A stretch of 64,000 bases of DNA. Origin: Ehretia macrophylla. Lineage: Eukaryota; Streptophyta; Magnoliopsida; Boraginales; Ehretiaceae. Within the stretch, counting starts at the first letter, position 1, and every line of letters starts with the position of its first letter. The stretch lies in NCBI GenBank assembly GCA_037974665.1, contig CM075773.1:19334146-19398145 (forward strand), read 5' to 3'. Both the position numbers and the translations under genes were made by a program. Below, one piece after another: positions 10,026-23,192 of this stretch. The notes below the pieces were generated by a model. The model was not told where the DNA came from and did no database searches. It saw only the letters and a list, made by a program, of their open reading frames with translations.

Positions 10026-13000
10026 TAACTCTTTACGGATCAAAAGTTATGGGCTCCGGAGCGACGGAGACTTGGTCCCAAGCCCCTCGCCCTCGGTTTG
10101 TGGGCCCAGCCTCTACGCGAAGCGAAGCTGTCTCGCCCAAGGTGCCGCGGGATTCGGTAACAGAAATGGGACGGATTGGGTTGTCGCCCTTTTCGCGGCA
10201 CACGACGTACGATCCGGGACGAAAAAACAGCGCGAAAGAAGAAAAATGTCCCGAAACGGATGAAAACGTTCGATTTTGGGCTCCTAAAAAAGGCCCAGCG
10301 AAGCAATACTTAGCTGTCTCGTCGTAGATCTCTCGGAGAACTTTCCAACGGTATGCTGTGGGCCGCGTAACTCTTTACGGATCAAAAGTTATGGGCTCCG
10401 GAGCGACGGAGACTTGGTCGCAAGCCCCACGCCCTCGGTTTGCGGGCCCAGCCTCTACGCGAATCGAAGCTGTCTCGCCCAAGGTGCCGCGGGATTCGGT
10501 AACAAAAATGGGACGGATTGGGCTGTCGACCTTTTCGCGGCGCACGACGTACGATCCGGGACGGAAAAACAGCGCAAAAGAAGAAAAGTGTCCCGAAACT
10601 GATGAAAACGTTCGATTTTGGTCTCCGAAAAAAGGCACAACTAAGCGAGTCTTGGCTGTCCCGTCATAGAGCTCTCGGAGAGCTTTCCAACGGTATGCTG
10701 TGGGCCGCGTAACTCTTTACGGATCAAAAGTTATGGGCTCCGGAGCGACGGAGACTTGGTCCCAAGCCCCTCGCCCTCGGTTTGTGGGCCCAGCCTCTAC
10801 GCGAAGCGAAGCTGTCTTGCCCAAGGTGCCGCGGGATTCGGTAACAGAAATGGGACGGATTGGGTTGTCGCCCTTTTCGCGGCGCACGACGTACGATCCG
10901 GGACGGAAAAACATCGCGAAAGAAGAAAAATATCCCGAAACTGATGAAAACGTTCAATTTTGGGATCCTAAAAAAGGCCCAACGAAGGAAAGCTTAGCTG
11001 TCCCATCGTAGAGCTCTCGGAAAGCTTTCCAACGGTATGCTGTGGGCCGCGTAACTCTTTACGGATCAAAAGTTATGGGCTCCGGAGCGACGGAGACTTG
11101 GTCCCAAGCCCCTCACCCTCGGTTTGTGGGCCCAGCCTCTACGCGAAGCGAAGCTGTCTCGCCCAAGGTGCCGCAGGATTCGGTAACAAAAATGAGACGG
11201 ATTGGGTTGTCGCCCTTTTCGCGGCGCACGACGTACGATCCGGGACGGAAAAACAGCGCAAAAGAAGAAAAGTTTCCCGAAATTGATGAAATCGTTCGAT
11301 TTTGGGCTCCGAAAAAAGGCACAGCGAAGCTAAGCTTGGCTGTCTCGTCGTAGAGCTCTCGGAGAGCTTTCCAACGGTATACTGTGGGCCGCGTAACTCT
11401 TTACGGATCAAAAGTTATGGGCTCCGGAGCGACGGAGACTTGGTCGCAAGCCCCACGCCCTCGGTTTGTCGGCCCAGCCTCTACGCAGAGCGAAGTTGTC
11501 TAGCCCAAGGTGCCGCGGGATTCGGTAACAAAAATGGGATGGATTGGGTTGTCGCCCTTTTCGCGGCGCATGACATACGATCCGGGACGGAAAAATAGCA
11601 CAAAAGAAGAAAAGTGTCCCGAAACAGATGAAAACGTTCGATTTTGGGCTCCGAAAAGAGGCACAGCGAAGCAATGCTTAGCTGTCTCGTCGTAGAGCTC
11701 TCGGAGAGCTTTCCAACGGCATGCTGTGGGCCGCGTAACTCTTTACGGATCAAAAGTTATGGGCTCCGGAGCGACGGAGACCTGGTCCCAAGCCCCACGC
11801 CCTCGGTTTGCGGGCCCAGCCTCTACCCGAGGCGAAGCTGTCTCGCCCAAGGTTTCGCCGGAGTCGGTAACAAAAATGGGACCGATTGGGTTGTCGCCTT
11901 TTTCGCGGCGCACGACGTACGATCCGGGACGGAAAAACAGCGTAAAAGAATAAAGTGTCCCGAAACTGATGAAATCGTTCGATTTTGGGCTCCGAAAAAA
12001 GGCACAACGAAGCAAGGCTTGGTTGTCCCGTCGTAGAGCTCTCGGAGAGCTTTACAACGGTATGCTGTGGGCCGCGTAACTCTTTACGGATCAAAAGTTA
12101 TTGGCTCCGGAGCGACGGAGACCAGGTCCCAAGCCCCACGCCCTCAGTTTGTGGGCCCAGCCTCTACGCGAAGCGAAGCTGTGTCGCCCAATGTGCCGCG
12201 GGATTCGGTAACAAAAATGGGACGGATTGTGTTGTCGCCCTTTTCGCGGCGCACGACGTACGATCCGGAACGGAAAAACAGCCTAAAAGAAGAAAATTGT
12301 CCCGAAACTGATGAAAACATTCGATTTTGGGCTCCGAAAAAAGGCACAGCGAAGCGAAGCTTGGCTGTCCCGTCGTAGAGCGCTCGGAGAGCTTTCCAAC
12401 GGTATGCTGTGGGCCGCGTAACTCTTTACGGATCAAAAGTTATGGGCTCCGGAGCGACGGAGACTTGGTCCCAAGCCCCTCGCCCTCGGTTTGTGGGCCC
12501 AGCCTCTACGCGAAGCGAAGCAGTCTCGCCCAAGGTGCCGCGGGATTCGGTAACAAAAATGGGACGGATTGGGTTGTCGCCCTTTTCGCGGTGCACGACG
12601 AACGAACCGGGACGGAAAAACAGAGCAAAAGAAGAAAAGTGTCACGAAACTGATGAAAACGTTCGATTTTGGGCTCCGAAAAAAGGTCCAGCGAAGCAAA
12701 GCTTAGTTGACCCGTCGTAGAGCTCTCGGAGAGCTTTCCAACGGTATGCTGTAGGCCGCGTAACTCCTTACGGATCAAAAGTTATGGGCTCCGGAGCGAC
12801 GGAGACCAGGTCCCAAGCCCCGCGCCCTCGGCTTGTGGGCCCAGCCTCTACGCGAAGCGAAGCAGTCTCGCCCAAGGTGCCGCGGGATTCGGTAACAAAA
12901 ATGGGACGGATTGGGTTGTCGCCCTTTTCGCGGTGCACGACATACGATCCGGGACAAAAAAATAGGACAAAAGAAGAAAAGTGTCCTAAAACTGATGAAA

Positions 13001-14470
13001 TCGTTCGATTTTGGGCTCCGAAAAAAGGCACAACGAAGCGAAGCTTGGCTGTCCCGTCGTAGAGCTCTCGGAGAGCTTTCCAACGGTATACTGTGGGCCG
13101 CGTAACTCTTTACGGATCAAAAGTTATGGGCTCCGGAGCGACGGAGACTTGGTCGCAAGCCCCACGCCCTCGGTTTGTGGGCCCAGCCTCTATGCGGAGC
13201 GAAGTTGTCTAGCCCAAGGTGCCGCGGGATTCGGTAACAAAAATGGGACGGATTGGGTTGTCGCCCTTTTCGCGGCGCACGACGTACGATCCGGGACGGA
13301 AAAACAGCACAAAAGAAGAAAAATGTCCCGAAACTGATGAAAACGTTCGATTTTGGGCTCCGAAAAGAGGCACAGCGAAGCAATGCTTAGCTGTCTCGTC
13401 GTAGAGCTCTCGGAGAGCTTTCCAACGGCATGCTGTGGGCCGCGTAACTCTTTACGGATCAAAAGTTATGGGCTCCGGAGCGACGGAGACCTGGTCCCAA
13501 GCCCCACGCCCTCGGTTTGCGGGCCCAGCCTCTACCCGAAGCGAAGCTGTCTCGCCCAAGGTTCTGCGGGATTCGGTAACAATAATGGGACCGATTGGGA
13601 TGTCGCCCTTTTCGCGGCGCACGACGTACGATCCGGGACGGAAAAACAGCGTAAAAGAAGAAAAGTGTCCCGAAACTGATGAAATCGTTCGATTTTGGGC
13701 TCTGAAAAAAGGCACAGCGAAGCAGGACTTGGCTGTCCCGTCGTAGAGCTCTCGGAGAGCTTTCCAACGGTATGTTGTGGGCCGCGTAACTCTTTACGGA
13801 TCAAAAGTTATTGGCTCCGGAGCGACGGAGACCTGGTCCCAAGCCCCACGCCCTCGGTTTGCGGGCCCAGCCTCTACGCAAATCGAAGTTGTCTCGTCCA
13901 AGGTGCCGCGGGATTCGGTAACAAAAATGGGACGGATTGGGTTGTCGCCCTTTTCGCGGCGCACAACGTACGATCCGGGACGGAAAAACAACGTAAAAGA
14001 AGAAAAGTGTCCCGAAATTGATGAAATCGTTCGATTTTGGGCTCCGAAAAAAGGCCCAGCGAAGCAATGCTTAGCTGTCTCATCGTAGAGCTCTCGGAGA
14101 ACTTTCCAACGGTATGCTGTGGGCCGCGTAACTCTTTACGGATCAAAAGTTATGGGCTCCGGAGTGACGGAGACTTGGTCGCAAGCCCCACGCCCTCGGT
14201 TTGCGGGCCCATCCTCTACGCGAATCGAAGCTGTCTCGCCCAAGGTGCCGCGGGATTCGGTAACAAAAATGGGACGGATTGGGTTGTCGCCCTTTTCGCG
14301 GCGCCAGATGTACGATCCGGGACGGAAAAACAGCGCAAAAGAAGAACAATGTCCCGAAACTGATGAAAACGTTCGATTTTGGGCTCCGAAAAAAGGCCCA
14401 GCAAAGCAAAGCTTGGTTGTCCCGTCATAGAGCTCTCGGAGAGCTTTCCAACGGTATGCTGTGGGCCGCG

Positions 14471-14812
14471 TAACTCTTTACGGATCAAAAGTTATGGGCT
14501 GCGGAGCGACGGAGACTTGGTCCCAAACCCCTCGCCCTCGGTTTGTGGGCCCAGCCTCTACGCGAAGCGAAGCTGTCTCGCCCAAGGTGCTGCGGGATTC
14601 GGTAACAGAAATGGGACAGATTGGGTTGTCGCCCTTTTCGCGGCGCACGACGTACGATCCGGGACGGAAAAATAGCGCAAAAGAAGAAAAATGTCCCGAA
14701 ACTGATGAAAACGTTCGATTTTGGGCTACGAAAAAAGGCACAGCGAAGCGAAGCTTGGCTGTCCCGTCATAGAGCTCTCGGAGAGCTTTCCAACAGTATG
14801 CTGTGGGTTTAC
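14471..14812 (+). repeat. Monomer whose 3' neighbour lost its anchor (11-bp deletion)
   Basis: CTGTGGGCCGCGTAACTCTTTACGG is reduced to CTGTGGGTTTACGG at 14801-14814, so CCGCGTAACTC is missing and the next unit has no TAACTC. Two monomers here span 673 bp instead of 684. This is the only full-length monomer boundary I found without the anchor. Confidence 0.88.
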
Positions 14813-16511
14813 GGATCAAAAGTTATGGGCTCCGGAGCGACGGAGACTTGGTCCCAAGCCCCTCGCCCTCGGTTTGTGGGCCCAGCCACTACGCGAAGCG
14901 AAGCTGTCTCGCCCAAGGTGCCGCGGGATTCGGTAACAGAAATGGGACGGATTGGGTTGTCGCCCTTTTCGCGGCGCACGACGTACGATCCGGGACGGAA
15001 AAACAACGCGAAAGAAGAAAAATGTCCCGAAACTGATGAAAACGTTCGATATTGGGCTCCGAAAAAAGGCCCAGCGAAGCAAAGCTTGGCTGTCCCGTCG
15101 TAGAGCTCTCGGAGAGCTTTCCAACGGTATGCTGTGGGCCGCGTAACTCTTTACGGATCAAAAGTTATGGGCTTCGGAGCGACGGAGACCTGGTACCAAG
15201 CCCCACGCCCTCGGTTTGCGGGCCCAGCCTCTACGCGATGCAAAGCTGTCTCGTACAAGGTGCCGCGGGATTCGGTAACAGAAATGGGACGGATTGGGTT
15301 GTCGCCCTTTTCGCGGCGCACGACTTACGATCCGGGACGAAAAAACAGCACAAAAGAAGAAAAGTGTCCTGAAACTGATGAAATCGTTCGATTTTGGGCT
15401 CTGAAAAAAGGCACAGCGAAGCAAAGCTTGGCTGTCCCGTCGTAGAGCTCTCGGAGAGCTTTCCAACGGTATACTGTGGGCCGCGTAACTCTTTACGGAT
15501 CAAAAGTTATGGGCTCCGTAGCGACGGAGACTTGGTCGCAAGCCCCACGCCCTCGGTTTGCGGGCCCAGCCTCTGCGCGAATCGAAGCTGTCTCGCCCAA
15601 GGTGCCGCGGGATTCGGTAACAAAAATGGGACGGATTGGGTTGTCGCCCTTTTCGCGGCGCACGACGTACGATCCGGGACGGAAAAACAGCGCAAAAGAA
15701 GAAAAGTGTCCCGAAACTGATGAAAACGTTCGATTTTGGGCTCCTGAAAAAGGCACAGCGAAGCAAAGCTTGGCTGTCCCGTCGTAGAGCTCTCGGAGAG
15801 CTTTCCAACGGTATGCTGTGGGCCGCGTAACTCTTTACGGATCAAAAGTTATGGGCTCCGGAGCGACGGAGACTTGGTCCCAAGCCCCTCGCCCTCGGTT
15901 TGTGGGCCCAGCCTCTACGCGAAGCGAAGCTGTCTCGCCCAAGGTGCCGCGGGATTCGGTAACAAAATTGGGACGGATTGGGTTGTCGCCCTTTTAGCGG
16001 TGCACGACGTACGATCCGGGATGGAAAAACAGCACAAAAGAAGAAAAGTGTCCTAAAACTGATGAAATCGTTCGATTTTGGGCTCCGAAAAAAGGCACAG
16101 CGAAGCGAAGCTTAGCTGTCCCGTCGTAGAGCTCTCGGAGAGCTTTCCAACGGTATACTGTGGGCCGCGTAACTCTTTACGGATCAAAAGTTATGGGCTC
16201 CGGAGCGACGGAGACTTGGTCGCAAGCCCCACGCCCTCGGTTTGTGGGCCCAGCCTCTATGCGGAGCGAAGTTGTCTAGCCCAAGGTGCCGCGGGATTCG
16301 GTAACAAAAATGGGACGGATTGGGTTGTCGCCCTTTTCGCGGCGCACGACGTACGATCCGGGATGGAAAAACAGCACAAAAGAAGAAAAGTGTCCTAAAA
16401 CTGATGAAATCGTTCAATTTTGGGCTCCGAAAAAAGGCACAGCGACGCAATGCTTAGATGTCTCGTCGTAGAGCTCTCGGAGAGCTTTCCAATGGTATGC
16501 TGTGGGCCGCG

Positions 16512-17879
16512 TAACTCTTTACGGATCAAAAGTTATGGGCTCCGGAGTGACGGAGACCAGGTCCCAAGCCCCACGCCCTCGGTTTGCGGGCCCAGCCTCT
16601 ACCCGAAGCGAAGCTGTCTCGCCCAAGGTTCCGCGGGATTCGGTAACCAAAATGGGACCGATTGGGTTGTCGCCCTTTTCGCGGCGCACGATGTACGATC
16701 TGGGACGGAAAAACAGCGTAAAAGAAGAAAAGTGTCTCGAAACTGATGAAATCGTTCGATTTTGGGCACCAAAAAAAGGCACAGCGAAGCAAGGCTTGGT
16801 TGTCCCGTCGTAGAGCTCTCGGAGAGCTTTCCAACGGTATGCTGTGGGCCGCGTAACTCTTTACGGATCAAAAGTTATTGGCTCCGGAGCGACGGAGACC
16901 TGGTCCCAAGCCCCACGCCCTCGGTTTGTGGGCCTAGCCTCTACGCGAAGCGAAGCTGTCTCGCCCAAGGTGCCGCGGGATTCGGTAACAAAAATGGGAC
17001 GGATTGGGTTGTCGCCCTTTTCGCGGCGCACAACGTACGATCCGGGACGAAAAAACAGCGCAAAAGAAGAAAAGTGTCCCGAAATTGATGAAATCGTTCG
17101 ATTTTGGGCACCGAAAAAATGCCCAGCGAAGCAATGCTTAGCTGTCTCGTCGTAGAGCTCTCGGAGAACTTTCCAACGGTATGCTGTGGGCCGCGTAACT
17201 CTTTACGGATCAAAAGTTATGGGCTCCGGAGCGACGGAGACTTGGTCGCAAGCCCCACGCCCTCAGTTTGCGGGCCCAGCCTCTACGCGAATCGAAGCTG
17301 TCTCGCCCAAGGCGCCGCGGGATTCGGTAACAAAAATGGGACGGATTGGGTTGTCGCCCTTTTCGCGGCGCCCGACGTACGATCCGGGACGGAAAAACAG
17401 CGCAAAAGAAGAAAAATGTCCCGAAACTGATGAATACGTTCGATTTTGGGCTCCGAAAAAAGGCACAGCGAAGCAAAGCTTGGCTGTCCCGTCATAGAGC
17501 TCTCGGAGAGCTTTCCAACGGTATGCTGTGGGCCGCGTAACTCTTTACGGATCAAAAGTTATGGGCTCCGGAGCAACGGAGACTTGGTCCCAAGCCCCTC
17601 GCCCTCGGTTTGTGGGCCCAGCCTCTACGCGAAGCGAAGCTGTCTCGCCCAAGGTGCCGAGGGATTCGGTAACAGAAATGGGACGGATTGGGTTGTCGCC
17701 CTTTTCGCGGCGCATGACGTACGATCCGGGACGAAAAAACAGCGCGAAAGAAGAAAAATGTCCCGAAACTGATGAAAACGTTCGATTTTGGGCTCCGAAA
17801 AAAGGCCCAGCGAAGCAATGCTTAGCTGTCTCGTCATAGAGCTCTCGGAGAGCTTTCCAACGGTATGCTATGGGCCGCG
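16512..17879 (+). repeat. 4-monomer core of a 4103-bp (12-mer) HOR, copy 1
   Basis: This matches 20615-21982 at an offset of 4103 bp. Shared rare variants include GGAGTGACGG with GACCAGGTCCC in the first monomer, GGGCACCAAAAAAAGG at its end, GGGCCTAGCC in the second, and GCGCCCGACG with GATGAATACG in the third. Similarity extends left to about 16170, so the unit is about 12 monomers (16170-20272). Confidence 0.88.
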
Positions 17880-20614
17880 TAACTCTTTACGGATCAAAAG
17901 TTATTGGCTCCGGAGCGACGGAGACCTGGTCCCAAGCCCCACGCCCTCGGTTTGCGGGCCCAGCCTCTACGCGAATCGATGCTGTCTCGCCCAAGGTGCC
18001 GCGGGATTCGGTAACAAAAATGGGACGAATTGTGTTGTCGCCCTTTTCGCGGCGCACGACGTACGATCCGGGACGGAAAAACAGCGCAAAAGAAGAAAAA
18101 TGTCCCGAAACTGATGAAAACGTTCGATTTTGGGCTCCGAAAAAAGGCACAACGAAGCAAATCTTAGCTGTCCCGTCGTAGAGCTCTCGGAGAGCTTTCC
18201 AACGGTATGCTGTGGGCCGCGTAACTCTTTACGGATCAAAAGTTATTGGCTCCGGAGCGACGGAGACCTGGTCCCAAGCCCCACGCCCTCGGTTTGCGGG
18301 CCCAGCCTCTACGCGAATCGAAGCTGTCTCGCCCAAGGTGCCGCGGGATTCGGTAACAAAAATGGGACGGATTGGGTTGTCGCCCTTTTCGCGGCGCACG
18401 ACGTACGATCCGGGACGGAAAAACAGCGCGAAATAAGAAAAATATCCCGAAACTGATGAAAACGTTAGATTTTGTGCTCCGAAAAAAGGCACAACGAAGC
18501 AATGCTTAGCTGTCTCGTCGTAGAGCTCTCGGAGAGCTTTCCAACGGTATGCTGTTTGCCGCGTAACTCTTTACGGATCAAAAGTTATGGGCTCCAGAGC
18601 GACGGAGACCTGGTCCCAAGCCCCACGCCCTCGGTTTGCGGGCTCAGCCTCTACGCGAAGCGAAGCTGTATCGCCCAAGGTGCCGCGGGATTCGGTAACA
18701 AAAATGGGACGGATTGGGTTGTCGCCCTTTTCGCAGCGCACGACTTACGATCCGGGACGGAAAAACAGCACAAAAGAAGAAAAGTATTCTGAAACTGATG
18801 AAATCGTTCGATTTTGGGCTCCGAAAAAAGGCACAGCGAAGCAAAGCTTGGCTGTCCCGTCGTAGAGCTCTCGGAGAGCTTTCCAACGGTATACTGTGGG
18901 CCGCGTAACTCTTTACGGATCAAAAGTTATGGGCTCCGGAGCGACGGAGACTTGGTCGCAAGCCCCACGCCCTCGGTTTGTGGGCCCAGCCTCTACGCGA
19001 AGCGAAGCTGTCTCGCCCAAGGTGCCGCGGGATTCGGTAACAGAAATGGGACGGATTGGGTTGTCGCCCTTTTCGCGGCACACAACGTACGATCCGGGAC
19101 GAAAAAAAAGCGCGAAAGAAGAAAAATGTCCCGAAACTGATGAAAACGTTCGATTTTGGGCTCCGAAAAAAGGCACAGCGAAGCAAAGCTTGGCTGTCCC
19201 GTCGTAGAGCTCTCGGATAGCTTTCCAACGGTATGCTGTGGGCCGCGTAACTCTTTACGGATCAAAAGTTATGGGCTCCGGAGCGACGGAGACTTGGTCC
19301 CAAGCCCCTCGCCCTCGGTTTGTGGGCCCAGCCTCTACGCGAAGCCAAGCTGTCTCGCCCAAGGTGCCGCGGGATTCGGTAACAAAAATGGGACGGATTG
19401 GGTTGTCGCCCTTTTCGCGGCGCACAACGTACGATATGGGACGGAAAAACAGCGCAAGAGAAGAAAAGTGTCCCGAAACTGAAGAAAACGTTCGATTTTG
19501 GTCTCCGAAAAAAGGCCCAGCAAAGCAAAGCTTGTTGTCCCGTCGTAGAGCTCTCGGAGAGCTTTCCAACGGTATGCTGTGGGCCGCGTAACTCTTTACG
19601 GATCAAAAGTTATGGGCTCCGGAGCGACGGAGACTTGGTCCCAAGCCCCTCGCCCTCGGTTTGTGGGCCCAGCCTCTACGCGAAGCCAAGCTATCTCGCC
19701 CAAGGTGCCGCGGGATTCGGTAACAAAAATGGGACAGATTGGGTTGTCGCCCATTTCGCGGCGCACGACGTACGATCCGGGACGGAAAAACAGCGCAAAA
19801 GAAGAAAAATGTCCCGAAACTGATGAAAACGTTCGATTTTGGGCTCCGAAAAAAGGCCCAGCGAAGCAGAGCTTAGTTGTCCCGTCGTAGAGCTCTCGGA
19901 GAGCTTTCCAACGGTATGCTGTGGGCCGCGTAACTCTTTACGGATCAAAAGTTATGGGCTCCGGAGCGACGAAAACTTGGTCCCAAGCCCCACGCCCTCG
20001 TTTTGTGGGCCCAGCCTCTACGCGAAGCGAAGCTGTCTCGCCCAAGGTGCCGCGGGATTCGGTAACAAAAATGGGACGGATTGGGTTGTCGCCCTTTTCG
20101 CGGCGCACGACGTACGATCCAGGACAGAAAAACAGCGCAAAAGAAGAAAAGTGTCCCGAAATTGATGAAATCATTCGATTTTGGGCTCCGAAAAAAGTCC
20201 CAGCGAAGCAATGCTTAGCTGTCTCGTCGTAGAGCTCTCGGAGAACTTTCCAACGGTATGCTGTGGGCCGCGTAACTCTTTACGGATCAAAAGTTATGGG
20301 CTCCGGAGCGACGGAGACTTGGTCGCAAGCCCCACGCCCTCGGTTTGTGGGCCCAGCCTCTATGCGGAGCGAAGTTGTCTAGCCCAAGGTGCCGCGGGAT
20401 TCGGTAACAAAAATGGGACGGATTGGGTTGTCGCCCTTTTCGCGGCGCACGACGTACGATCCGGGACGGAAAAACAGCGCAAAAGAAGAAAAGTGTCTCG
20501 AAACTGATGAAATCGTTCGATTTTGGGCTCTGAAAAAAGGCACAGCGACGCAATGCTTAGCTGTCTCGTCGTAGAGCTCTCGGAGAGCTTTCCAATGGTA
20601 TGCTGTGGGCCGCG

Positions 20615-21982
20615 TAACTCTTTACGGATCAAAAGTTATGGGCTCCGGAGTGACGGATACCAGGTCCCAAGCCCCACGCCCTCGGTTTGCTGGCCCAGCC
20701 TCTACCCGAAGCGAAGCTGTCTCGCCCAAGGTTCCGCGGGATTCGGTAACCAAAATTGGACCGATTGGGTTGTCGCCCTTTTCGCGGCGCACGACGTACG
20801 ATCGGGGACGGAAAAACAGCGTAAAAGAAGAAAAGTGTCCCGAAACTGATGAAATCGTTCGATTTTGGGCACCAAAAAAAGGCACAGCGAAGCAAGGCCT
20901 GGTTGTCCCGTCGTAGAGCTCCCGGAGAGCTTTCCAACGGTATGCTGTGGGCCGCGTAACTCTTTACGGATCAAAAGTTATTGGCTCCGGAGCGACGGAG
21001 ACCTGGTCCCAAGCCCCACGCCCTCGGTTTGTGGGCCTAGCCTCTACGCGAAGCGAAGCTGTCTCGCCCAAGGTGCCGCGGGATTCGGTAACAAAAATGG
21101 GACGGATTGGGTTGTCGCCCTTTTCGCGGCGCACGACGTACGATCCGGGACGAAAAAACAGCGCAAAAGAAGAAAAGTGTCCCGAAATTGATGAAATCGT
21201 TCGATTTTGGGCACCGAAAAAATGCCCAGCCAAGCAATGCTTAGCTGTCTCGTCGTAGAGCTCTCGGAGAACTTTCCAACGGTATGCTGTGGGCCGCGTA
21301 ACTCTTTACGGATCAAAAGTTATGGGCTCCGGAGCGACGGAGACTTGGTCGCAAGCCCCACGCCCTCAGTTTGCGGGCCCAGCCTCTACGCGAATCGAAG
21401 CTGTCTCGCCCAAGGCGCCGCGGGATTCGGTAACAAAAATGGGACGGATTGGGTTGTCGCCCTTTTCGCGGCGCCCGACGTACGATCCGGGACGGAAAAA
21501 CAGCGCAAAAGAAGAAAAATGTCCCGAAACTGATGAATACGTTCGATTTTGGGCTCCGAAAAAAGGCACAGCGAAGCAAAGCTTGGCTGTCCCGTCATAG
21601 AGCTCTCGGAGAGCTTTCCAACGGTATGCTGTGGGCCGCGTAACTCTTTACGGATCAAAAGTTATGGGCTCCGGAGCAACGGAGACTTGGTCCCAAGCCC
21701 CTCGCCCTCGGTTTGTGGGCCCAGCCTCTACGCGAAGCGAAGCTGTCTCGCCCAAGGTGCCGAGGGATTCGGTAACAGAAATGGGACGGATTGGGTTGTC
21801 GCCCTTTTCGCGGCGCATGACGTACGATCCGGGACGAAAAAACAGCGCGGAAGAAGAAAAATGTCCCGAAACTGATGAAAACGTTCGATTTTGGGCTCCG
21901 AAAAAAGGCCCAGCGAAGCAATGCTTAGCTGTCTCGTCGTAGAGCTCTCGGAGAGCTTTCCAACGGTATGCTGTGGGCCGCG
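20615..21982 (+). repeat. 4-monomer core of a 4103-bp HOR, copy 2, truncated by the inversion
   Basis: Second copy of 16512-17879. The copy continues into the monomer at 21983 but is cut at 22292 by junction 1, so the part corresponding to 18190-20272 is missing on this side. Confidence 0.88.
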
Positions 21983-22284
21983 TAACTCTTTACGGATCAA
22001 AAGTTATTGGCTCCGGAGCGACGGAGACCTGGTCCCAAGCCCCACGCCCTCGGTTTGCGGGCCCAGCCTCTACGCGAATCGAAGCTGTCTCGCCCAAGGT
22101 GCCGCGGGATTCGGTAACAAAAATGGGGCGAATTGTGTTGTCGCCCTTTTCGCGGCGCACGACGCACGATCCGGGACGGAAAAAACTGCGCCAAAGAAGA
22201 AAAGTGTCCCGAAACTGATGAAAACGTTCGATTTTGGGCTCCGAAAAGAGGCGTAGCAAAGCAAAGCTTGGCTGTCCCGTCGTA

Positions 22285-22300
22285 GAGCTCTCAAACCGAG
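22285..22300. other. Orientation-switch junction 1 (+ to -)
   Basis: Plus-strand monomer sequence runs to GAGCTCTC at 22292 (phase 309) and continues at 22293 as AAACCGAG, the reverse complement of phase 74-67. In an intact monomer CTCTC is followed by GGAGAG, and AAACCGAG is preceded by CCCAC, so the overlap is a single C. The inverted-repeat arms around the junction pair 22056 and leftward with 22293 and rightward, leaving a 236-bp unpaired spacer (22057-22292). Confidence 0.93.
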
Positions 22301-22365
22301 GGCGTGGGGCTTGCGACCAGGTCTCCGTCGCTCCGTAGCCCATAACTTTTGATCCGTAAAAGTTA

Positions 22366-22608
22366 ACGTTTTCATCAGTTTCGGGACATTTTTCTTCTTT
22401 TGCGCTGTTTTTCCGTCCCGGATCGTACGTCGTGCGCCGCGAAAAGGGCGACAACCCAATCCGTCCCATTTCTGTTACCGAATCCCGCGGAACCTTGGGC
22501 GAGACAGCTTCGCTTCGCGTAGAGGCTGGGCCCACAAACCGAGGGCGTGGGGCTTGGGACCAGGTCTCCGTCGCTCCGGAGCCCATAACTTTTGATCCGT
22601 AAAAGTTA
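22366..22608 (-). repeat. Short monomer (243 bp)
   Basis: Phase about 243 is joined directly to the next TAAC anchor, giving GTTAAC at 22362-22367. About 98 bp (GATTTTGGGCTCC to GGCCGCG) plus one C of the next anchor are missing. It is the short unit closest to junction 1. Confidence 0.93.
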
Positions 22609-22852
22609 ACGTTTTCATCAGTTTCGGGACATTTTTCTTCTTTTGCGCTGTTTTTCCGTCCCGGATCGTACATCGCGCGCCGCGAAAATGGCGACAACCC
22701 AATCCGTCCCATTTCTGTTACCGAATCCCGCGGAACCTTGGGCGAGACAGCTTCGCTTCGCGTAGAGGCTGGGCCCGCAAACCGAGGGCGTGGGGCTTGG
22801 GACCAAGTCACCGTCGCTCTAGATCCCATAACTTTTGATCCGTAAAGAGTTA
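22609..22852 (-). repeat. Short monomer (244 bp), tandem with the previous one
   Basis: GTTAAC at 22605-22610. It carries the rare pair GTACATCGCGCGCCGCG and GAAAATGGCG also found at 43070-43096, which shows it is an inverted paralogue of 42911-43154. Confidence 0.93.
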
Positions 22853-23192
22853 CGCGGCCCACAGCATACCGTTGGAAAGCTCTGCGAGAGCTCTACGACG
22901 GGACAACAAGCTTTGCTTTGATGGGCCTTTTTTCGGAGGCCAAAATCGAACGTTTTCATCAGTTGCGGGGCACTTTTCTTCTTTTGCGCTGTTTTTCCGT
23001 CCCGGATCGTACGTCGTGCGCCGCGAAAAGGGCGACAACCCAATCCGTCCCATTTTTGTTACCGAATCCCGCGGCACCTTGGGCGAGACAGCTTCGCTTC
23101 GCGTAGAGGCTGGGCCCACAAACCGAGGGCGTGGGGCTTGCAACCAGGTCTCCGTCGCTCCGGAGCCCATAACTTTTGATCCGTAAAAGTTA

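Larger units (their letters stand above)
1..22292 (+). repeat. Satellite domain I: about 65 direct-orientation 342-bp monomers (type A, no short monomers)
   Basis: The TAACTC anchor recurs at 131, 473, 815, 1156, 1498, 1839, 2181, 2523, 2864, 3206, 3547, 3889, 4231, 4571, 4913, 5254 and so on to 21983, always 341 or 342 bp apart except for small-deletion monomers at 6279, 9689 and 14471. The 341-bp units mostly lack one G in AGCTTGGCTG at about phase 285. Bases 1-130 are the end of a monomer cut by the window edge. Variants at phase 21-25 (TTATGGG or TTATTGG) and at phase 49 (GGTACC, GGTCCC or GGTCGC) define subfamilies. No GTTAAC short monomer occurs here. The domain stops inside the monomer starting at 21983, at the first inversion junction. 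Confidence 0.98.
22293..22921 (-). repeat. Inverted paralogue of 42842-43470
   Basis: From junction 1 rightward, the minus strand matches the plus strand at 42842-43470: two tandem short monomers with the GCGCGCGATGTACG and GCCATTTTCG variants, preceded by CTCTCGCAGAG. The paralogy stops at the junction, not at a monomer boundary. Confidence 0.87.

Noticed and set aside
21990-22862. 290-codon minus-strand frame as a repeat-protein gene
   Set aside because: Its length results from two 99-bp deletions that remove the usual TAG. It also crosses junction 1, so half of it is read antisense to the local monomers.
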